The notes beneath the pieces were generated by a model. The model ran no database searches and had not been told where the DNA came from. It saw nothing but the letters and a program-made list of their open reading frames with translations. A program made the position numbers and the translations under genes. This document shows positions 59,366 through 64,000 of a DNA stretch of 64,000 nt, in pieces; positions within the stretch are counted from its first letter, which is position 1, and the number at the start of each line of letters is the position of its first letter. The DNA is from Epiperipatus broadwayi (lineage: Eukaryota; Onychophora; Udeonychophora; Euonychophora; Peripatidae): positions 3,919,166 through 3,983,165 of the forward strand of contig JAQFVV010006221.1 in the NCBI GenBank assembly GCA_028023455.1, read 5' to 3'.

Positions 59366-60505
59366 ACCACATCGTAATACAGTTAAATAAATAAATCATA
59401 TATAATAGTTTTTGAAAAGAAAAAGGAGAAGAATTTTTTATTTGTTGATATTAAATAAATAAACAAAAAAATCTAATTTTAAAAATGTATTCAGTCCATA
59501 TTAGTACAATAATATGGCAATTAGAAAGTTTCTTTATTTTCTATTAATGCTTAGAAAGATGACTTTTTGTTCGCGTTTTATTTAAACTATTGAAAAGTTT
59601 TTTTTATTGCGCAGGCCAATTTTGCTTCCAACTTTTCACAGATGGGCTAATCAAGAATTAGTCTTTCTTTCAATCTATTTTTTTTTTCAATAGCCGTCTC
59701 AATTATGAATCAATGATTTATGAACACAAAAATAATTAATAAAATTAATAGACATATATTCACCTTTTTAAACAAACGTTTTAAAAGAGAAAAATATTAT
59801 GGATGTTTATTCTTGCCAAGTAGAACAAAAGAATTCTTAAACAAAACATCTTTTTATATTTAACAATGACGCTAGATGTTTAAAATATTTCTATTTTCAT
59901 TGTCCGAATAGATTTCAATTAGCCTCCCAGCTATTATTGAATTCATTTCAAAAATAATTACTTACTGCTTTTTTAAAAAGAAAATTAAACTAAAAAAAAA
60001 CATTTTGTGATAGTTAAATGACTTATATATACTGCGTATATATTTTTTACTCAAATCTAAAATTAACATTTTAATATGACATTAGTTACAAATATGTATA
60101 TGTGCTTAAATAAGGGGGGGGGGGGGGGTAATCCAACTTTCAAATAAATTAATAAAATATATATTTGTTTGTTTATTAGTATATTAAGTAATCTCAATAT
60201 TACCACATATTCTTTCAAATTCATATAAATAAAGATACAATAAAGTGAATGGTAGCAAAGATGTGGCATCACCCAGTGTTCTAATGCTATTGTTCTTATA
60301 TACCTAAACAAACCGATTAACAATAATAATTAATAAACAACCACTCAAAAATGAGTATGGCTATTCCAACTCCCCCCACCCCACCCCTAGGATGAGAAGA
60401 AAAATGACTACACAAACCAATTTGTTAAACACACCTATTTTTATCTCTAGAACATACTGTTTCACTTTTCTGTTTACTTGATATGTTACCATGTTCTGCT
60501 TTATC
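59366..60505. other. No recognised gene; G-run at 60.11 kb
   Basis: AT-rich spacer with a 15-base G run at about 60115-60129 and a C-rich stretch near 60375-60390. Confidence 0.45.
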
Positions 60506-60697
60506 TACTCATCAGAAAACTTTTTTTTCCTGAAATACTTTAACATCAAGTCTAATTGTAGTTCTCCAATGTATTCTATTCTCCCCCTTATTTTCCCAAT
60601 GGAAGCAATCGACATTGCACTTGTGCAGAATGTCCTTGAGATAAACCTTACAATGTAGACAGAGTCTACATCTTTTAGGAAACCCATTAACATAAAT

Positions 60698-61105
60698 CAG
60701 GGGTGGGCAATTGTTTTGGCTCAAGGGCCACAGAGGTTGGTGGAGGGCTGCATTGGGGGCCACTTTGTGGAAGTGAAGGTTAGTGGATGGCTGCACCTTT
60801 TTTTCATGACACAATAAACATACTGCTTTATTTCCTGTATTACCAAAAAGTATTTGTTTGTCCATTCTTCATTAAACACACAACATTCATCACCGATTTT
60901 ACATTTTTTTGGAGGGTTCGTGGTTTCACTAAAGTTGGAAATGTATACATTTGCTAATGCAAATACAAAATTGAAATTAACCAGATCAATTAGAAAAGCA
61001 CTTTGGTCATGCATGGGAAGGAAATCTCAGTTCAAGTCAGATTTTTCTGATTGTCTTGGCGGGCTGCATAAAAACTCTTAGTGGGCCGCTATTTGACCAC
61101 CTCTG
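60698..61105 (-). mobile_element. hAT-type DNA transposon derivative inserted in LINE M
   Basis: The left end CAGGGGTGGGCAA and right end (read inward) CAGAGGTGGTCAAA form hAT-like terminal inverted repeats. The sub-terminal sequence, GGCTCAAGGGCCACAG and GCGGGCTGCATAAAA, is typical of hAT elements. Flanking octamers acataaat/ccataaag match at 6 of 8, consistent with a decayed 8-bp target duplication. Inside, on the minus strand, CKIGDECCVFNEEWTNKYFL and, after a shift, KAVCLLCHEKK are the N-terminal zinc-binding region of a GTF2IRD2-like hAT transposase. The catalytic part is deleted, so the copy is non-autonomous. LINE M coding resumes on both sides, which fixes the insertion point. Confidence 0.8.
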
Positions 61106-61204
61106 CCATAAAGCATTCTTTTAGGAAGTCTTTCAACATTCATTTGTTTTTACATCCCCAATTCAATAAAAAGTGTAATTTTACAATAATGAACTCATAT
61201 ATTT

Positions 61205-61446
61205 AAATGTACTGAAGTGGCTTAGCACTTTCGAGGAGTTTCTTTATCCTCATAATCATAGTTAAAGGATTATTTGGGAAACTATGGTATATATATATAA
61301 GCAAAATGAACACTTTAATTCATAATTACATATTTTTAAATATCTGTTGCCTATATATATATTCCTTCTTTTCTCAGATAATCCTTTAGCTATGATTATG
61401 AGGTAATAAAAACTCCTTGAACGCACTAAGCCACTTTAGTATTACA
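61205..61446. mobile_element. Small inverted-repeat element with hairpin motif, inserted in LINE M
   Basis: Left arm 61208-61283 and right arm 61370-61446 are inverted copies ('tactgaagtggcttagcac' with 'aagccactttagta'). Each carries TATGATTATGAGG followed by CCT(C/T)GAA, the same arrangement as the P1 Penelope 3' UTR (TATGAATATGAGG...CCTCGAAAGCGC). Confidence 0.65.
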
Positions 61447-63644
61447 ATTAGCATTTAGCTTTACCTTTAATTGCATTTCAGTACATTTAAATAAATTACT
61501 GTTCATTTAAGAGAAGTTTCCATTTCCGTTATTAAATAATGGCCTCAGTTGTATCACATCCAGAAAGCTGAAGAACATGTTGATTGATTTTACACTCTTG
61601 CAGTTGTATTTTTAAAAGTTTACAGAGCATCCTTAAATGGAACTTTTCTAATATCTTTATATTACATCAATAGGATATCCAAGTTTTACATCCATACAAT
61701 AAATTATGTCAAATAACAGCTGTATGCACAGCTAACTTCATTGTAGTAGTTATTTCCCTATGATAGAAGTTATCTTTTAGCTTGTTTAAAATAGCAACAG
61801 CAAATTGGAGTCTGTGTTCAATCTCAACATCTGAGTTCACCCTTGTACTTATAAAACTTCCAAGGTATTTAAACTGGTTTACTTTCTCAAATTGATAATT
61901 ATACTGAGAATTTATCTTCCATTACCTGGCTAATAAAGAATTTGAGTTTTTGATTATTAACTAATAAGTCAAAATCTTTCAAAGTTGCATTCAAAACATT
62001 AAGAAGAGTCTGTAAATCATCTTTTAAATTGATAAAAAAAATAGCACAATCATCAGCATATTGTAAATCCAGAATCCAAGACATAAAGTTCTTGTTTTTA
62101 ATTTTAACCACTTTGAATTAAAATATTCACCTTGATCCTTTTCTGATTAAACTACCTATAGACAATTCCAAAGACGACTGTCATACAAATTAAAAACAAC
62201 ATTGGAACAAGTACACACCCTTGTTTAACACTTGTTTTCATTTTAAATTCCTAGGATTTTTCATCTGTAGTATTAATACTTTCTCTCATTTCATGATGTG
62301 GAAGCTGTATAATATAATTTTGGCAAGGAATCAACTAATTTCAAACAATTCCATAGACCTATACTATTAACTAAGTCAAATGCCTTGATCAAATCAATAA
62401 AAGCAACATATAAATAATTTTATTCCTGACCCTTTTTTGTATTTTCTGGCAACACAAATAATATCTGTAATGCTTCTTGATTCTCTAAACCTACACTGCA
62501 TCTCTGGTTACCATTCATTTGTAACTGGAAGTAATCTATTCAACAAAATTCTTGAGAGTACTTTTGATGTAGTGGATAATAAAGATATTCCATGATAATT
62601 ACTGCAATCTTATCAATTTGTTTTTAAAAATTGAAACAATAAAAGTAAACTTAAAATCAGATGTCAAAACTTCATGGGTTCAGATATTTTAAAAAAATTC
62701 CAATATTTTGTCAAGCTAGCATATAATCATTATATTTTAAAACTTCTCTATGTATTTCATTAGTCTTTGCATCCTTTCTGTTTTTAAGAGTACAAAGAGC
62801 TCTTTTGACTTCATTAAACTGGATATATCTATCTAAATGAGAAGGTAAAATGGATATAAATTACAAATCATCATATCAATTCTTGTATTGTTATTCAAAA
62901 GATGATCAAAATACTCTTCCCATCTATTCAAAATATCATTGCCATTATATAAAAGAGTGTCATTGATTGTGATACTGTTTTTCATGTTCATATGTTGCTT
63001 TCAATTCATCAAAAAAAAATCTAGAATGATCATGGTCAGAGAATATTGCAGTGTTAATCCATTTGCCTTTTGTTGAATTTCTGCTTTCAGATCTCCATAT
63101 TTATTATGAAGTTTCACATTTAATCTAGTATTTTGCCAAGCAGAAAATGCCAATTGTTACTTTTTATTTAACTCCCTAATAATAAGTTCATTGTCAAAAA
63201 ACCAGTCAATATTTTTTTTAATGAACCCAAAATAGATTTACTTGTATCCATAACACACTCCTTAAGAGAAATCCATGCTTCAGTAATAGGACAGTTTTGA
63301 AGATCCAAATTAGCAATTTTAATGTTTAATAGCTGTTGAAATGTAGTACATATAGTAGATTTTTCTAAAGAATGAACATCAATTTTCTTGTAAATACGAT
63401 TGAATTAATATCTAATTTTAATGCAACTATCATTTAAATCACTTATCTATGAGCTGTCCAACAATCAAGCTTATAAGTGCTCATATATTATGAACTTGTC
63501 TTGTATTCTGATTTCTAACAATAATGTCATTGTTGTCTATGTTAATCACCAACTTCTTTTTCAAAGCACTCAAATGCTCAGGTATTAAGATAATATTCTA
63601 TGGATGTACTAAAGAACTTCTACACTACCACACATTTTTTTGAA

Positions 63645-63770
63645 AACATGAATAAAAACATTATAGAAGATAATTAATTCCCAAGATGCATTTTGTGCTG
63701 AATCTGCTCTCATCAGTTAGCCCAGGTCATGATCTCTCCTGTATATCTTTATCATATGTTGACTATTTAT
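63645..63770 (+). repeat. Family A repeat fragment (A6)
   Basis: 'gcattttgtgctgaatctgc', 'tctcatcagttagcccag' and 'tcatgatctctcctgtatat' in family A order. Confidence 0.6.
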
Positions 63771-64000
63771 CAATAGCAAATTGTTACATTTTTACTTTAT
63801 AAGTGTCAAACTTATTTCACCCGTGACTCTGACACAATGCACTCTAGATAAATACATTAGTGATTATGATTAATCATTTATTAAACCAGTAATTAGCTCT
63901 ATCTTAATTGTACATATTAAACTAGTTAAAAATTATTACATCCGTTTGTTAATTCAACTTCATTTCTTTTTTTCAAGTCTACTATCTTTTATAAACGTAA

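Larger units (their letters stand above)
60510..63640 (-). pseudogene. Degraded non-LTR retrotransposon ORF2 ('LINE M')
   Basis: The minus strand, from 63640 downward, gives in broken frames: an endonuclease tail with LDCWTAHR (the DCWTDHR-type motif), TICTTFQQLL, AWISLKECVMDTSKSI and DWFFDNE (about 63450-63190), a KRALCTLKNRKDAKTNEI segment (~62800), VKQGCVLVPMLFLI (~62230), DLQYADDCAIFF (catalytic DD, 62075-62040), QFKYLGSFISTRVN (~61870-61840) and a LLYGCKTW motif. After two insertions it ends LPKRMLYG at about 61135-61110 and CKVYLKDILHKCN near 60650-60610, with ENRIHWRTTIRLD following. The order matches the large group of RT-type LINEs annotated in invertebrates by DCWTDHR and VKQGCVL. 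Nested inserts are at 60698-61105 and 61205-61446. Confidence 0.75.

Noticed and set aside
60854-61081. 75-codon plus-strand frame
   Set aside because: Antisense of the hAT transposase fragment in the nested element.

Overview
The window is a very AT-rich (by eye 70-75% A+T), repeat-dominated eukaryotic sequence. The evidence for a eukaryote is the absence of operon-like coding, several classes of animal-type transposon, tRNA-derived SINEs with target-site duplications, long microsatellites, and one exon-like reading frame resembling the netrin (NTR) domain. An invertebrate animal is the best guess and a lophotrochozoan is plausible, but the sequence alone does not fix the taxon. No complete host gene is visible. 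Almost everything I can identify is a mobile element, mostly decayed and often nested.

Layout. 0-14 kb: pieces of inverted-pair repeats, a (GATA)n/(GATG)n microsatellite, a LINE 3' end (4.7-5.5 kb), an RTE-type LINE fragment split by a 100-bp tRNA-SINE with a 13-bp target duplication (6.3-7.2 kb), a mariner remnant (9.8-10.4 kb), and a 620-bp palindrome built from two tRNA-like sequences (12.6-13.3 kb). 14.18-20.46 kb: a full-length 6.26-kb LINE of L1/Tx1 type, with zinc-knuckle ORF1, AP-endonuclease, reverse transcriptase and a C-terminal CCHC motif, bounded by a 13/14-matching target duplication and broken by stops and frameshifts. 20.5-24.5 kb: no identified gene, with one stretch (22.7-23.3 kb) of unusual composition. 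24.9-25.9 kb: hAT transposase pseudogene. 27-31 kb: inverted repeat pairs and SINEs. 32.4-32.7 kb: the NTR-like exon on the minus strand. 33.6-38.5 kb: an RTE copy with a twin-priming-type 5' inversion, a second LINE fused to another RTE piece, and a palindrome of two head-to-head Penelope-like (GIY-YIG) 3' ends. 40.6-47.4 kb: more inverted pairs, tRNA-like sequences and a GIY-YIG fragment with a 19-bp frame-shifting duplication. 48.9-53.7 kb: an A+T desert. 53.7-55.6 kb: two more Penelope-like inverted pairs around a ~357-bp direct repeat. 60.5-63.6 kb: a degraded LINE on the minus strand, carrying a nested hAT derivative and a small inverted-repeat element.

The unifying signal is that inverted-repeat families (called A, B, C, P and one at 61.2 kb) nearly all carry a short hairpin of the form TGA-(2-5 nt)-stem-loop-stem-GAAA. 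In two families stem pairs change compensatorily between copies. This resembles the hammerhead-ribozyme core known from terminal repeats of Penelope-like elements, and several of these pairs also contain the C-terminal end of the Penelope GIY-YIG endonuclease. I infer that much of the repeat content is Penelope-like 3' ends and non-autonomous relatives, some of which have tRNA-like parts.

Every identification rests on reading motifs by eye. No database search was run.
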